Below the pieces are notes generated by a model. The model did not search any database, was not told the origin of the DNA, and saw nothing but the letters and a program-made list of their open reading frames with translations. A stretch of 64,000 bases of DNA from Epiperipatus broadwayi (lineage: Eukaryota; Onychophora; Udeonychophora; Euonychophora; Peripatidae). The stretch lies in assembly GCA_028023455.1 (NCBI GenBank), contig JAQFVV010012395.1, positions 10,288,154 to 10,352,153 of the forward strand, read 5' to 3'. The position numbers and the translations under genes are program-made. Positions 33,821 through 47,419 of the stretch are shown here, piece after piece. The first letter of the stretch is position 1; the number at the start of each line of letters is the position of its first letter.

Positions 33821-35224
33821 ATATATATAAACACATGCATACCTGCATTATTTTAACATTGTATTCATTTTTGGGGAGATCATTTAGTTTCTATTAGAGT
33901 TAAAATAGAATTGTCGCATGAATGATAAATTGCATCAAAACCTCCCTTTTGCCTGTTTTATCATGAACAGTTTCTCGATAGTGATGGAATTGTTTCAGCA
34001 CTTGTGAAGAGACAGTTATTTCTGGAATTTTTGTGATGTTGATGGGCAGTACCAATATTGCAGCAACTATAATTCTTTAAGATCAAACAGGAATAAACTT
34101 TGAAGCCTCATAAAGCACAGCATCTCACTTGGAATATGAACAAAGTGACAGCTTGGGCACTGGAACTGGAATTTGCTTTTATACCATGAAACATTAGAAG
34201 TCATATAGGCAGTTCAGATTTTGGTGGAGTTAATAGAGACCAATGAGGAAAGATAGCTGTTCAGATTTCTCCATTCAGAGATAAAGCTGCAGAAGTGTCA
34301 TTAGTTTTAAGTGCAAACCTCTGAATATGTCTTTTCTGGCATTTCCTGTCCCAAAGAAGTCAAGGAAAAAGTTACTTTTTCTTTACTTAATAACTCATTA
34401 CCTGCAAAATTCCTATAAATGATCCAGAATCATGAGACTTTGCAGATAAACTTGCCTGCCAAAATCATTTTAATATGAGAAAAAAGAAACTGAGATGTTG
34501 AACAGTGTCTAGTTTTAGGGTTTCCCCAAAGTGTGATATCCCACAATGCAATTTCACATTAACTGGTTAATTCTTTAAAAAAAACATTACTTTGCAGTTC
34601 AATAGCTAAGAAAATTATTCTGCTTTAGATAGAAGTGATCTAACAGTAAACCCTTGGGCTAAAAATCTTATCTAACAATTCAAAACCAATTGAAGTCCTG
34701 ATTCATAAGGTCTTGGATTTTTTTGCCATATTGTCACAATATGTCAGATAATCAAGTGTAAAAGACTAACATGACATTTGCCAAAAGTTTGCTGGAGGGT
34801 AGATTAGATTGAAATAAAATGAACAATAAGATTAAACCAAATGAAATACTTTTGCAGTAACTCACTTACATCGGTATATGGTAATTGTGAACCTTTGAAA
34901 AATTGAGATCTCTAATCATTTTTGAATAAATGATGTAAATGGTATTTCAACATATTAAGTCATAGTGGTAAAGATTATCATTAGATTATTCATTAAAGAG
35001 TCAGTATTAAATTTACATACTGTAAAGAGAAAAAATTAAATTTTAATATTAGAATGAGAATGGTTCAGACCTTTAGTAATCAAGACTGAATGTAATAAAG
35101 CTTATTTCTATAGAAAAAGGAATAGAAGATTGTTTCCTTAATTTATTTAGATCCTAACAAGGAAAGCTTAATATTCTGTTAGAATATTGTTTACGAAAAA
35201 TACGAAACTTGCAATTTGTAAACC

Positions 35225-37175
35225 TTTAAAGCTATTATATGCTCAAGAAACATGAAGATTAAATTAAGCAGCTGTGAATGAAGAATTAACACTAATGAAA
35301 AAATTGGAGTAGTTTACCCCAATTATTATTATTATTAAATCAGATAGTTCAATATGCAATATCACATAACCATGACTACAAATTTATGTAAAAATGAATA
35401 TTCCATACCAAATATTAGGGAAGTATTAGCATCAATGCCGAAATGGCTCATATTTTGCCAAACTGGATATGAAAACAGAATTTCACCAGATTCTAATAGG
35501 CAAAAAATGAGCACAAGTCATATGGGATTTTTTACTATAAGCACTATTCCAAATGTTTTTCAAGTTAAAGGAACCCACTCATCTCAGGAATAGTGGTTAT
35601 AGAGAAGGTTTACATAGAGCATAATATGATCTTCTTTCAAAGAAATGGAAGTTGGGGGAAAGAGCAAAAGAAAGCTAATATCTCATAAATTATTGATACA
35701 CTAAGATAGCAATTTAAAAATATTATTGACTACTGATACCTCTGAATACAAAATAGAAGTAGTGATCAACCATCAGACAATTGAGGGTGAAAGACCCTTT
35801 ACTTTTGTATTTCATGCAATATCAATAACTAAAAAAAAAAATTATAGCCTGCTTGACAAAGAAACCCTGGCAATTATGTTTGGTGTAAAGAATTTCATTA
35901 ATATTTATGTGGGTAATCTTTTGGGTTTAGCACTGACCACAAATCTCTTTTAGATATCTTGCCATATCTGACCATTTAATCTCATATATGTTGCATTAAC
36001 ACAAGCTGTTCATCAGTATATGATTTGTTTATCAAAAGAGGAATCTATTCAGGATCAGCATTCAGATGATCTAATGAGGATATTTAATAGAAGAGAAGAT
36101 ATGGTACACTCAATAGATATTAATCAATAAAGCTGTGGTAGAGTAGACATGTAAAGACAAAGAACACCAAATCCTCATGAAATAGATTAGTGAAAAATAA
36201 CCATTTCAAAGACTAAAAATTGTCACTTTGATTTTGGAAGAACCAAGAACCATTTACTGACTTGGAGAAAATGAATTTTAATGGGAGACAGAGTAGTAAT
36301 TCTAGCTCAGCCTAGACAAAAAGTTTTAAAACTAATATACCAGAGACATTCTGACTTATTTCATGCTAAAACACTGACTCACAGATACATACAGTGGTTG
36401 AAAATTGATGAGGATTTTGAAGAAAAAATATTTAAAGTTGTGAATTATGCCAAAGTACAACATATCTATGTAAAAAGAGTTTGATGTCATAATTTGTAAA
36501 AATCTGATCACCTGGACCATGCAGGCCCTATTAAATTAAACATTTTTTTTAGTGGTTATTAATCCATATTCCAAATGAGTATAATGAAATGAAGAATACT
36601 GGATGAAGTTAAGAGTGATATTTGCTTATCAAATAGTGGCTGATAATGGATTTGGGTTTGTATATAGAATTTTTGAATAGTTCTTTGAAAAAGGAGGTAT
36701 AAAATATATAGAAACATCTCCATATTACCCAGAATTTAATAGATTGGCTGAAAAGGTAGTTCAATACCAAAATCAGAATCTTAATAAATCAAAGTATAAC
36801 TAACATACATGAAAATTATGTATAGTCATGCTATCAATAACATGAAACATTGTCTACAATAGGCAAATAGTCTACTGCATTACTGATGAGTATGAAGGTA
36901 AGGACAAAGCCAGCACTTTTATTTACCAATAAAGTGGTGATTAAATTAACCCAGAAGTTTAATTCTAATAAAAAAGTAAAACATGTAATAGGATATAAAA
37001 TTTGGGTTAGAAATAATTCATTGAAAAAAATGAGTAAAACATAGCACTATTGAGATTTTATATAATCAGATATTAGAAGTTCAAATGGAAAGTGATTGTG
37101 TTTTAAGAATTTATATAGATCATCTGAGACAATGCAGTAGCACTGGGATCATCGAAAAAGGTGAAAATGAAAGTA
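35225..37175 (+). pseudogene. Decayed Ty3/gypsy retrotransposon pol (RT, RNase H, integrase)
   Basis: Domains appear in the usual order across several frames. Start of RT: AVNEELTLMKKIGVVYP near 35270. RT body: NEYSIPNIREVLASMPKW at 35395-35450. RNase H: the TTDTSEYKIE block (35729) through NYSLLDKETLAIMFGVKNF. Integrase zinc-binding region: DRVVILAQPRQKVLKLIY near 36284. Integrase core: VADNGFGF near 36645 and YYPEFNRLAEKVVQ. The final RIYIDHLRQC is near 37110. Key residues are lost (for example DNG is kept but the RT active-site motif is not found), and stops are frequent. No flanking LTR pair is recognisable. Confidence 0.82.
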
Positions 37176-38908
37176 GCATTATTGTTGATTTCATGTAGAA
37201 TAAGAGTTTAGAAAGAGAGAACAATGACAATAATGAAGACATAAGAAGTCATCAAGCAGTACCCTTAAAGACCGACACAGAAATCTTAAAAGATGAAGAT
37301 TCAGCAGATTATTCTCAACAAAGCTCTGCAAGTTCAGAATGACTCGGTTAGAGAAAAAGAAAACGAGCAAGAACATCTCCAAAATTATATATGGAAGAAG
37401 TTTAATGAATAGGCAAACCCCAAATTCTGGAGTAAAAGAGAGATATATGCAATGTATGTAGTCATATTTGGCTAATATATTTTTAGTCTTAAACTAAGTT
37501 TTTAAAAATTGTAATATTTGTGCAGTACATATTTTATTATTTTGAAGTATTTTAGTGCACATGTTCTAATCCTCAAAATAGTCACCGCAATTATAGTAAT
37601 TATACTGTTATGTTCATTTCAGTCAGCAAAGAGTTTAGTAATTATATGATTAACTAAGGATTGTTTTTACAAAAGCAACCTACATTAATTATTATTGTTA
37701 AAAGCTACATTAGTTAATCATTTACCCCAGATACTTGGAAGGACTTAAATATATCCAAAAGTATTTACTTGAGAGAGAGCATATTATGAAAGCAGTTCAT
37801 ATCCCAGGATATTCACCACCTGTAGGTCTCCAAGTCGATGTAGGCAGCAATTTATAGGTTGTACAGATCTTTTATCTTGTGTAAGCCTTAGGATTACTTT
37901 CTGTATTTAATAATTTGTATCTGATTTTTATGCATATGTAATATCTATGAGTTTCGAATACATTTATTAATTTTACTATTAAAATAAATGTTTGGAACTT
38001 GTCAAGTTGGTTTATTCCATCTGTCAGTCCTCTTCCACACTCTCACATTGCTGTGAATGCCTGACTAACTGAGGAATAAATCTCAGTCATTGTACTAGAT
38101 TAGAATCTCGTAAATGTAAAAACATTGTGCATATGCATGTTTTGCTGCTGGAAATTAATGATATCTGAGTAATAAACAGTTGAGATTCAACTGAAATAAC
38201 TTCAAAATATTCATTGCATCTATTTACAGTAATAATATATTTATATCACTTATAATAATTCTCCACCCATTATGATTGATAAGTTATAATATCTACTTGT
38301 TGCCGGTAATAACCTAATGGAATAGAATAATAACGGGATTCATTCTAATAAAACTAATGCGTCCAACTGCAGACTGGAACTATTGGCAGCTTCCTATTCT
38401 GATTATAGTGAGTAATGAGTGCTACATATAAAGTAATCTCTCATTGGTGAATTACTGTTGCTAATGTAACTCAGTAACTTTCTGTTTTTCTCAGATGTAC
38501 CTTAGTTTAACTTCTCTATCATATTATATCAAATATATTAATTTAATTAGCTATGTGTGTGTGGCTATTATGTTATTGTTGTTTCATTGGTTATCTGTAT
38601 TGTATTCTGAATTTGAACTAAAGAGCTCTATAGTTTGGAAAAGTCCATTATTTTGAGGTAAGCTTAAAATAAGTTCACTACATAAAGCTTACATTAAGAC
38701 AATATTTACTTTGATGGTAAAGAATTATATATGAAATGTATTGACAGTTAATAAAATTTGAAAACTTATTAGTTTTAAAATAATTATCCTCTTTATTAAA
38801 AGCTTAGCAATATACATATATAACATAATGTTAAAAGATGTAATTTTAAATTTATCACAATTAAATTTTTTTTTAACTATTCATATTCTTTTTTTTGTCT
38901 TTTTAAAG

Positions 38909-39010
38909 AAACCATTATTTAAATTTTGGTCTTGTTTTTGAGACCTGCCTAGCAGCATTTCTGAGTTATTGTCCTGGTCTAGACAAGGGTTTAAGAATGT
39001 ATCCGCTCAA
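38909..39010 (+). CDS. ATP1A: Na+/K+-ATPase alpha subunit, exon encoding M9
   Basis: One base completes the lysine codon, then 33 codons and two bases follow. The exon reads [20 protein letters not shown], then [13 protein letters not shown]. This is helix M9 and the short loop to M10, including the conserved FE(T)[11 protein letters not shown] segment; the glutamate is implicated in sodium site III in this family. The acceptor ends at 38908 and the donor GTGAGT begins at 39011. At 102 bp it is the second-shortest of the five exons. Confidence 0.96.
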
Positions 39011-41326
39011 GTGAGTATCATTTTTATTTTAGTCATTCATTTATTTGATAGGGTGATAGTTTTTCTGTTTGTGCTGAATGTATATTTTCATTGTATTATT
39101 CAGTAGGTACTGATTTAGAATGTTCTCATGGCCATTATTCAATGTCATTTATCACTTGGATATGTCAGCAGTGGTTTAGCATGGTTCTTAGAATTCAAAA
39201 TGGTGGTGAGCGTACTCTAAATCAGCACCATTCAGTCTTTTATTTTCTAGATCACCTCCTCTCTCTTTCTTGCTGTTCATCTCCATCCCAAAATGATTTC
39301 TTCAATTTCCTTTTAACTTTTTTTAATTTATTCTTGTTTTATTTTTTAATACTATTTTTTTTATTTATTTATATACATTATATTTATGACCACCTGTGGT
39401 TTGAAAGAAATTTGGGGATATTTTATATACCCCAGAAAGCTATCATGCAAACATAGAATTTATTTTTGTCAAATCAGTAATATATATGTATTGTTTATTT
39501 GAATTAGCTATTATTATCTATAGGATAAAGCAATGAAGAAATACTGTACCATATGATAGTTCACTAACCTGGTATTGGTTTACACTTTATTATTTTTTTG
39601 GCAAAAGGTCTAGAAATACTTCTATTTGCAATGCATTATTCAAGACTGGCATGTTTTATCTATGATAACATGATATTGTGCACATTTTTTAAAAAATTTA
39701 AGTACACTAATATGTTAGTCTCCCAGTTATCAAATCTTGTTTGTTTGTCTTTGTCATCACTTTTTACATAATATTTCTTATTCCATATTTCATCTTCTCT
39801 TATCTTTCCTATAATCTTCTATATTTTTAAACCATTATTATTTCTTTGTATTTTGCATCTCCATTCTTTAGGAAACTACCTTCTTTCATTTTTTCTCTAT
39901 CTTATTAACTTTTTTATTCTGTTACACAATAATAAAATAATCAGAAGTTTATAAGAAGTTTGAATTGGTGATGATGAAATAAAACCACAATCTATATACC
40001 TTGAGCTCTAGATGCCACCACTATTTTAAGTCATGCAGATATCTGTGCACTATCTTTGTATTTGATCAATTCTATTTCCGTTTCTCATTTTTTTCTAACT
40101 TGTAATCTTTTTCATTTTTCACAATTGATCTTAAGATTACCAATGATGATACTTAATACCCTTTAAAACAGGGAGGGGAAAGAACTCAATTTTTTCTATA
40201 AGTTTTTTTTAAAAAATTCTTATTTTTCAGTCGTTGTTTTTTTTCACTTCTGTTTTTTCTTACTATTTTAATTTTTTTCTTAATCTTTTTTATTAAGTTT
40301 TTCTAATCCTTCTCTTGAACCAATCACATCTTCTTCAACCTTTCTTAAACTGTCAATCCTTTTTATTTATTTTTATTTTTTCTATTCTACCACCTTCTTT
40401 GTGTGTTTTTCTTTCCAAATATCTTCCCTTATATTTCATATTTCTCTAGAAGCTAAATGAGAAAATAATTAAAAAATACGAAATAAGCAGTGAAGTAAGA
40501 CTGAATTTAATAAAAACCAAGAATAAAAAGAAAATAAAGAAAACACTTTTTGGCTGAGTAAGTGTTAGACTTTTGTTAATCTTAGTTCTGATTGTGACTC
40601 CAGATAATTGCTTCCAAACCTTTATGACATTAGCACTATTTTCCAAATATTCAAATATTCCTTTTCATTATAATCAGCATCTGTCAAAAGTTTCAGCCTT
40701 TCACATTATTATTATAATCAGTTTCTTATTTTCCTCTTCTTTCTACATAATGGCTTCTACATATTTTTATTATTCCTTTATCTTTATAAACATGTTCAAA
40801 ACAATTGCATTCTTAATTTTGTCTACAAATATTTTTTTTTATTGTTTTTGTTTATAAAATAAAATAATTTGATTTCTGATTATAAAGATATATCAAGGAG
40901 TCAAGTGTTCTGAGGAATTGGATATATTTCTTCTAGTGGTAGAACCTGTTATAACATTATGATTGCAATTGGGTTTTATGATTACCATGTCAATGGCCAT
41001 ATAAGCAATCTGGTATAACTTGGGATTTCTTCCCTCTAGCCAATAAAAACTAAATATTCATCTATTCAATAATTGTAAGACTATGTGAGTTGGCTATGGG
41101 ACTCCTATCTGTTATAGATTCATTTTGTGCTATCTTATAAATTTCAAATTTTACCAGATTATTAACATGGTTGCTTATAGATTATCTATTTTTCACAGAT
41201 AGTTAAGATTTAATCAAGTCTGTGTAATAATTAGAGAAAAATGACCAGCAGTGATGTTATTAACAATCAATAAAAAATCTATTATGTTACTAGACAACCA
41301 ACAAAATACTGGAGTTTAGATATAAT

Positions 41327-41391
41327 ATAGGGGATTTGAACACAGACTTTCAATCTCCCTTCAGCTATCCACTCTATCTCAAATGGGTCAG
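41327..41391 (-). repeat. Possible degenerate tRNA-derived SINE
   Basis: On the minus strand TGAGATAGAGTGGATAGC resembles an A box, and TGTTCAAATCCCC, about 35 bp further on, resembles a B box. The spacing fits a tRNA-derived pol III promoter. The tRNA identity cannot be read and the arms do not pair fully. Confidence 0.4.
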
Positions 41392-41499
41392 ATTGTGATT
41401 TCCAAGGTTAATTAGTGGTTGCCTAATATCATTGCTAGACATTATTCTTTTTAATTATTACATGGATTTGTCTTTTGTATGTAGTCATATATATATAAA

Positions 41500-41760
41500 C
41501 ACACAAATGAAAACAATAGCAAATCTCTTCAAGCTACTACTAATCGAAAGGATGCTATGAGAGTTGTGATACAATGTGTAGCAACATTTCTTACATCCCA
41601 ACTGAAATTAAGAATCTCCCATCAACGAGTCATATATTTAAATTTAATATTTTTAACAGATAATATAGTAACTATCAAAATATACAGCTCACTTGTAAAT
41701 CATCCAAGGGAAATTTGTGTGGGATTTCCACATTCAATGTTACAGAATTAGCAACATTTT
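41500..41760. mobile_element. MITE family B, partial copy
   Basis: Shares ATGAAAACAAT, CTACTACTAATCGAAAGGA, ACAATGTGTAGCAACATTT and CTGAAATTAAGAATCTCCC with the larger element at 43862-44470, in the same order as its left arm. Only one arm is present, so this is a truncated relative. Confidence 0.55.
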
Positions 41761-43861
41761 CTTTTTATAGCCTGCTAAGATCAGCTACACACATAAGACT
41801 CTCATATTCTAATTAAATTTTTTGACTGCAAAATATTGACAAATGGTAAAGATAATGATACACCACAATTTATTTGCTTATATACATTATTATAACATAC
41901 CCGATAGCATAAATTAACTGCCCTATCAATAAACAAGTTAGAATGATTAGTTATGTATAGATTTAATAGTCAAGTTTATTCATAGATAATTTACAGTATA
42001 ATATATTCTTAATTGTTTCTGAGCAGAGATAAACTTGCTGCATAGACCAACAATCACAACTATTTATTATTGCAGTTTTAAGATTTAATAAATCTACAGA
42101 CTGAGGATATATTTAAATAACCGAACTATCATACATGCTGTAATGCAGGTAAGTAACTAAATGCTATATGTGCAAATGTAAAAGGCAACATCTGCATTAC
42201 TTTATTTATGAATAAATAAATACATGTGAGCTAGGAATATGCTATACAATAGGAATTTGCTTTTATCGCATACTATTGAAAAGGTACTATGCCTAAGAGG
42301 ACGAGCAGCCACAAATGGTATTATCCAAGACATGCATATAAACAAAGCATATAATATACAGTAAGAAATTCCATCTACTGTATATTACTGCTGTAAGTAA
42401 AATACTGAGTGCAAGTGGTCAGCAATCACAATATTACAATCATTTATGAATAAATAAAACACATATGAATGAATCTCATCTATAAACAAAACAGCCTGAA
42501 ATAAAGTTAAAGCAGTTCACTTATATTAATACGCCTAAATTATTCCCCAAATATTGACGGTAGTTTGCTTAAAACAATAAACTATTAAAAGATAATAAAA
42601 AGACACTTAATTTATTCTGTCAATGCAGCCTGTTTTGTATCCAAATTATAGAGTTCATCAAGCTATAATTAAATTATAATTTTGACAACTTTTTATATTT
42701 ACAGTTGATGGAAATGACTGATTTTAAACTATTTTTTATTAGCATAACCAAGGATTATGATAAAAAAAGTGATTGCTTTACATAAAAATTTACTCTTCTC
42801 TTACGATTTACACCGACTGAATTGTGGCATGATTAAATAAAATAATGGCAATTCTTTGTCATACTAGTTTATAAACAGATTTACAAAATCAATAATAACA
42901 ATATTTTATAAAATATTTTAAGGATAATGGAGAAAAATACTTAATGTTCATATTATAATAATATATTTTAAAATTCATACCTATTCTCTTTCATGACTGC
43001 GAATTTGAGCTCAGACTTCAGGTATTGGTATACTTTTAGTGATTTCATTTGTTCAACCATAGTTATGGCAGCTATAGGTGTTAATCAGGCAGTATCAGAT
43101 GATAGTTTACATGTCGATGATGACTGATTTCTCCCCAAAGAAGTAGACACTCAAAGTTTAAGCATACAATGGACACAATGTTGTTTCTACATTAACCGAC
43201 AGCTCCTTTCCATACTTCTCTATGGATCTTCAGCCTGCACCCTTCCAGGTGGCAAGAGTGAAGCGATTGCAATTCCTCTACTTTTCCATTATATTTTGCA
43301 ACACCAGGCTCAATAAGTATACTGAAAGCACAATCAAGAAAAATCAACGCAATAAAATCAAAGTGTATCAGCAATATTACTTCAGCAATAATAATTAAAA
43401 TGATTTATAACTCCTGTTTATAGTTTCTGGAATTGGCTTATCAGCAAAATCATATCCATCATCTGTCATTTCAATCCATTGGTCTATTGGTGGTAGATAA
43501 CTCTTAAACTTAGTTTTAATCTGCAACGTATTTGTCCAATTGTGACATTTATAAAATTTTATCTTTAAAAGGGATTACCAGACTAAATTACTTCAAGTAC
43601 ATATCTCCTTAATTAATCGATCTGTATATAAAAATGTTAATTCCTTTTTCTAAGATAATGTCACTTCTATGTTATGATTCTTAATATAAAAAAAACCTCC
43701 ATTTTCTTTTAACATACTTTTAAAATAAGCTTCTAATTAATCATAACATATACATTTATCTGTGCATATAAATTATATACATAATTTTTATTTATTAAAA
43801 TAGCTGAAAACCTTTACTTTTAAAAACTGCTTAAAGTTTTTAAATTACAGACATGAAGCAT

Positions 43862-44470
43862 ATATAAATGAAGTTAAATCCTCAGTTAAGGGGTATTGAT
43901 GTGAAACAACCAATAAGAACAGTTCTGCAGGTTGAATGAAAACAATGGTAGACCTGTTCAATCTTCTACTAATCAAAAGGAGGCACATAAGTCAGTCATA
44001 TTGTTATGTATGCGCTAGCAGTTGGACATTATAGCTATAAAACTTGAAATACAATGTATAGCAATATTTTTTACATCGCAATTGAAATTAAGACTCTCCC
44101 AGCAGCAAGTCATATTTAAATTTAATATTTTTAATGGATTCATAAATGGGAATTTGGCTATATAAATGAAATTAAATCCACAGCCAAGATATATTGATGT
44201 GAAGCAACCAATAAGACATGTCTTGCTGATGGGAGGGTCTTAATTTCAGTTAGGATGTAAAAATGTTGCTATACATTGTATCTCAACTCTTCTATCTATA
44301 ATGCCTAGTTACTAGCTCATACATAATAAGTGACTGGATCAAAAGAGGCCTCCTTTTGATTAGTAGTAGCTTGGACAGGTTTTCTATTGTTTTCATTCAT
44401 CCTGCAGAATCAGCCTTATTGTTTGCTGCACATCAATACACTTTACCTGTGGATTTAACTTTATTTATGT
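43862..44470. mobile_element. MITE family B, full palindromic copy (about 610 bp)
   Basis: Left arm begins ATAAATGAAGTTAAATCC and the right arm ends GGATTTAACTTTATTTAT. Matching inverted blocks follow inward: GAATGAAAACAAT / ATTGTTTTCATTC, TACTAATCAAAAGGAGGC / GCCTCCTTTTGATTAGTA, and ACAATGTATAGCAA / TTGCTATACATTGT. A further copy of the terminal sequence lies in the middle, near 44160-44230, which suggests one element nested in or fused with another of its own kind. Confidence 0.65.
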
Positions 44471-44610
44471 AATGGAGATTCCAATTATTAATTATCTATA
44501 TTAACCATTAAAAATATTAAATTTAAATAATTACAAATACTACCAACAAAACACATATTTTATGATCACCATTTCATATGCTTACACATGCTGTTAATAA
44601 GAGTACTAAA

Positions 44611-45217
44611 CTCTCCATATAATAGTGCTATCAAGTGCAAACATTCATAATCAGTAAATGCAGGAAGATTTGTGCATAAAATTTCTATCTAGTACTTACT
44701 CATTTAACATCCACAGACTAGTTTCTAACTTGTAGCTTTCATCAGTGAGGAAACTTAGATTTGAAAGCACTGCACCTAGATCTTAGGATCTAATGCAACT
44801 CTCCAGCAGCCACCTTTTATCTATTTGGTTAACTATAAAGCTAAGAATCCAAGATGAAACACCATAAATGTTGACGGGGTTTTTGAAATACCAAAGACAA
44901 CCAAAATATATAGATGCTGAACTGAGTTCAGACCTATATGACTATACAAGCAAATGAGCTTGGGTTGAATACTAGGTTATTTTTATCTTGGTCTTCTAGC
45001 TTTCTAGTTAACTAAATTTAAAAAAGTGGCTGCATTAGATCATAAGGTCTAGCTGCGATGCTCTCAAATCCAAGGCTCCTCGCTAAAGAAAGCCGCAAAC
45101 TAGAAACTAGTCTGGGAATGTTGGATGACTAGATCCTAGATAGGGATTTTATGCACAAACCTTCCTGCATCCATTGATTATGAAGGCTTGATCTTGGTGG
45201 CACTACTGTATGGAGAG
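44611..45217. mobile_element. MITE family A, copy 4 (long form, both ends)
   Basis: Begins CTCTCCATATAATAGTGCTA and ends TAGTGCCACC-type reverse complement with TATGGAGAG. Inner inverted segments include GAAACTAGTCTGGGAATGTT on the right against the left-arm counterpart near 44710. The central GCTGAACTGAGTTCAGACC and the AGATCTTAGGATCTAATGCA block match copy 3. At about 607 bp this is the most complete member in the window. Confidence 0.72.
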
Positions 45218-45639
45218 TTTGGTTCTCTTTAAAACACATTTATATATAATAAAATATTAAACCCATGTCAAGTGTTGTTTAACAAAGACAATATAAAATA
45301 GTACTATATAAATTCAAATAATATCCAAGCACTTTCGACACTTATATTTTTTTATTAAGGCAACTATACTAAAGAACATATTCAATAAATATCTAAGAAA
45401 ACTAGTGTGAAGACCAGAAGCAACTAACAGGAAAACTAGTTTGTTTAGCATTAATTGCATATTGTAAACTTTTAATTAAATACGATTCCTTAATTTTACG
45501 TTTTCTATCATGTGGCTCTTACATTAAAATATTAGAACTCCATTTTTTTATGATCCTTCTATACCTTAACAGAACTAGATTTCTTTTTATAATGTTCTAA
45601 TATAATTCCACTAAGTATATTATTTCCATATACAATTAT

Positions 45640-47365
45640 ATAAAAATGATGCATTAAGAAGGAATATCTCTAAATTTTGTAAAATGATGTGAAAAAGAGT
45701 TGAAAATGATATAAGAAAGTATAACTGTGAATTAGAAAGGAAAGTACTAGAAGAGAATAAAAGTCTCAAGAGTATAAAACAACAGTTTGGTATTGATAGG
45801 AAACTTATTTCTGCAGTAAGAAAAAAATATAGAACTATTACTAAAAAGAGAGATGAGATCATGAAATGTGTAAAAGAATTCTATCAAGAATTATATAGTA
45901 ACAAAGAACAAGTACTCTCACAACTATTATATCTTCTGAATTATCCAGGTCTCTAAATGAAAGAGTGGTGCATGAAATTAAATCAATGAGAAAGGGACAA
46001 TAATGGAGTTATAATTGACATCTTAAAAGAAGCAGGTAAAGAAATAGAAAAAAAATTGGCAAAGTTATACCAAATGTCTACATGATAAAGATGTATCAGA
46101 TAATTGGAAGAATGCAGTATTAATATTTTAAAAAGGTGATAAAGAAAGTATTAGAAATTACAGACATATCAGCCTTTTTATCAGTTCTATAGGATTTTGA
46201 TCTTCCAAAAGAACAAACTAGTTTTAAAAGTAGTTTTAGTATAATGGATCACATCAAAGTATTGAGAGAAATTATAGAAAAGACCAATGAATATGATTTA
46301 TCATTATGCTTTGGATTTGTAGATTATGAAAATGCATTTGATTCTATAATCATTTCCTCAGTGATGAAAGCATTGGATCATCAAGGTATAGATCAAGAAT
46401 ATTATCATATTCTGAAGAATATTTATAAAAGTGCAACAGCAACAATTATATTACATAATGATACGAGAAAGGTTAATGTTGAGACGGGTGTAAGATAGGG
46501 TGATTTCATATATCCAAAACTTTTACAGAAATGATGCAAGAAGTATTTTGTGAATTAAAATGGGAAGCTAAAGGAATAAAAGTAAATTGAGATTATTTAA
46601 GTCATTTAGATTTTGTAAATGGTGTAGTTCTTTTTGCAAATAATGTTTCCGAGTTTCAAGAAATGTTGCAAGAATTATCAGATGAAAGTAAGAAAGTAGG
46701 ACTAAAGGTAAACATTAAAAAGACTAAAGTAATGTTCAATGGGTTTTCTCAAAAGATGAAAATAAAGACTAATAATATGATGAGTCAGAAGAAGTTAACA
46801 ATTACAAATATCTTGGTCAGATTGTTACTATAGTTGGAAACAAAATGAATGAAATTAATCATAGAATTAAACTTGGTTGGAGTGCTTTTGGCAGAAAAAA
46901 CTTAATATTAAAAAGGAATATGCTTATGTGTTTGAAAAGTAAGGTTTTTAATAAATGTGTTTTACTAGTTCTTACGTATGGATTTAACAGAAAAGCAATA
47001 CAAAGATTTCGATCCACCCAAACAAATATGATGAGATGCATATTAGGAGTAATTAGAAGAGATCAAAAATAAAATGCATGGGTAAGAGAACAAAGATGTT
47101 ACTGACATCATTGAAAGATTCAAGAAACTGAAATGGAGTTGGACTGGACATATTGTTAAAGGAGATGATACTAGATAGACAGTTGAAATCTTAAACTGGA
47201 TTCCAAGAGATTGTAAAAGACTCAAAAAAGAGACCACATGTGATATAGATGGATGAAATAAGGAAGTATGCAGAAATTATGTAGAGAAGATAGGCTAGAG
47301 ATTGGAGATGGTGATTGAACTTGGGAGAGACCTTCATCCTGCAGTGGATTGATAATGGTTGACAT
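45640..47365 (+). pseudogene. Decayed RTE-like LINE, reverse transcriptase to C-terminus
   Basis: Order of readable pieces: LEENKSLKSIKQQFG near 45745, EFYQELYSNKEQ near 45875, motif A in FGFVDYENAFDS (46311), then an ETGVR*GD motif B with a stop near 46495. The thumb block is HRIKLGWSAFGRKN (46860), and VFNKCVLLVLTYGF (46950) with MMRCILGV (47030) marks the RTE-type C-terminal region. The last part (SRDCKRLKK-like, around 47210) corresponds to the RTE 3' end. Frameshifts and stops make it non-functional. The same 3' end recurs at 56.1 kb and on the minus strand at 59 kb. Confidence 0.82.
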
Positions 47366-47419
47366 AATGATAAGATACTATTACCAGTTTGTCTATTCAT
47401 CACTCTATTTACCATCCTG

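Larger units (their letters stand above)
33089..38908 (+). other. ATP1A: Intron with a possible solo LTR and a decayed Ty3/gypsy element
   Basis: The donor is GTAAGT and the acceptor TTTAAAG ends at 38908. It contains an LTR-like block at 33271-33820 and Ty3/gypsy pol remnants at 35225-37175. I recognise nothing in 33821-35224 (possibly older parts of the same retroelement) or in 37176-38908. Confidence 0.8.

Noticed and set aside
39091-40857. Hydrophobic frames of 60-120 codons
   Set aside because: They come from pyrimidine-rich, T-run sequence, which yields Phe/Leu/Ser frames by chance.
43000-43080. Possible tRNA-derived SINE on the minus strand
   Set aside because: Only a weak B-box-like GAGCTCAAATTCG; no A box at a suitable distance.
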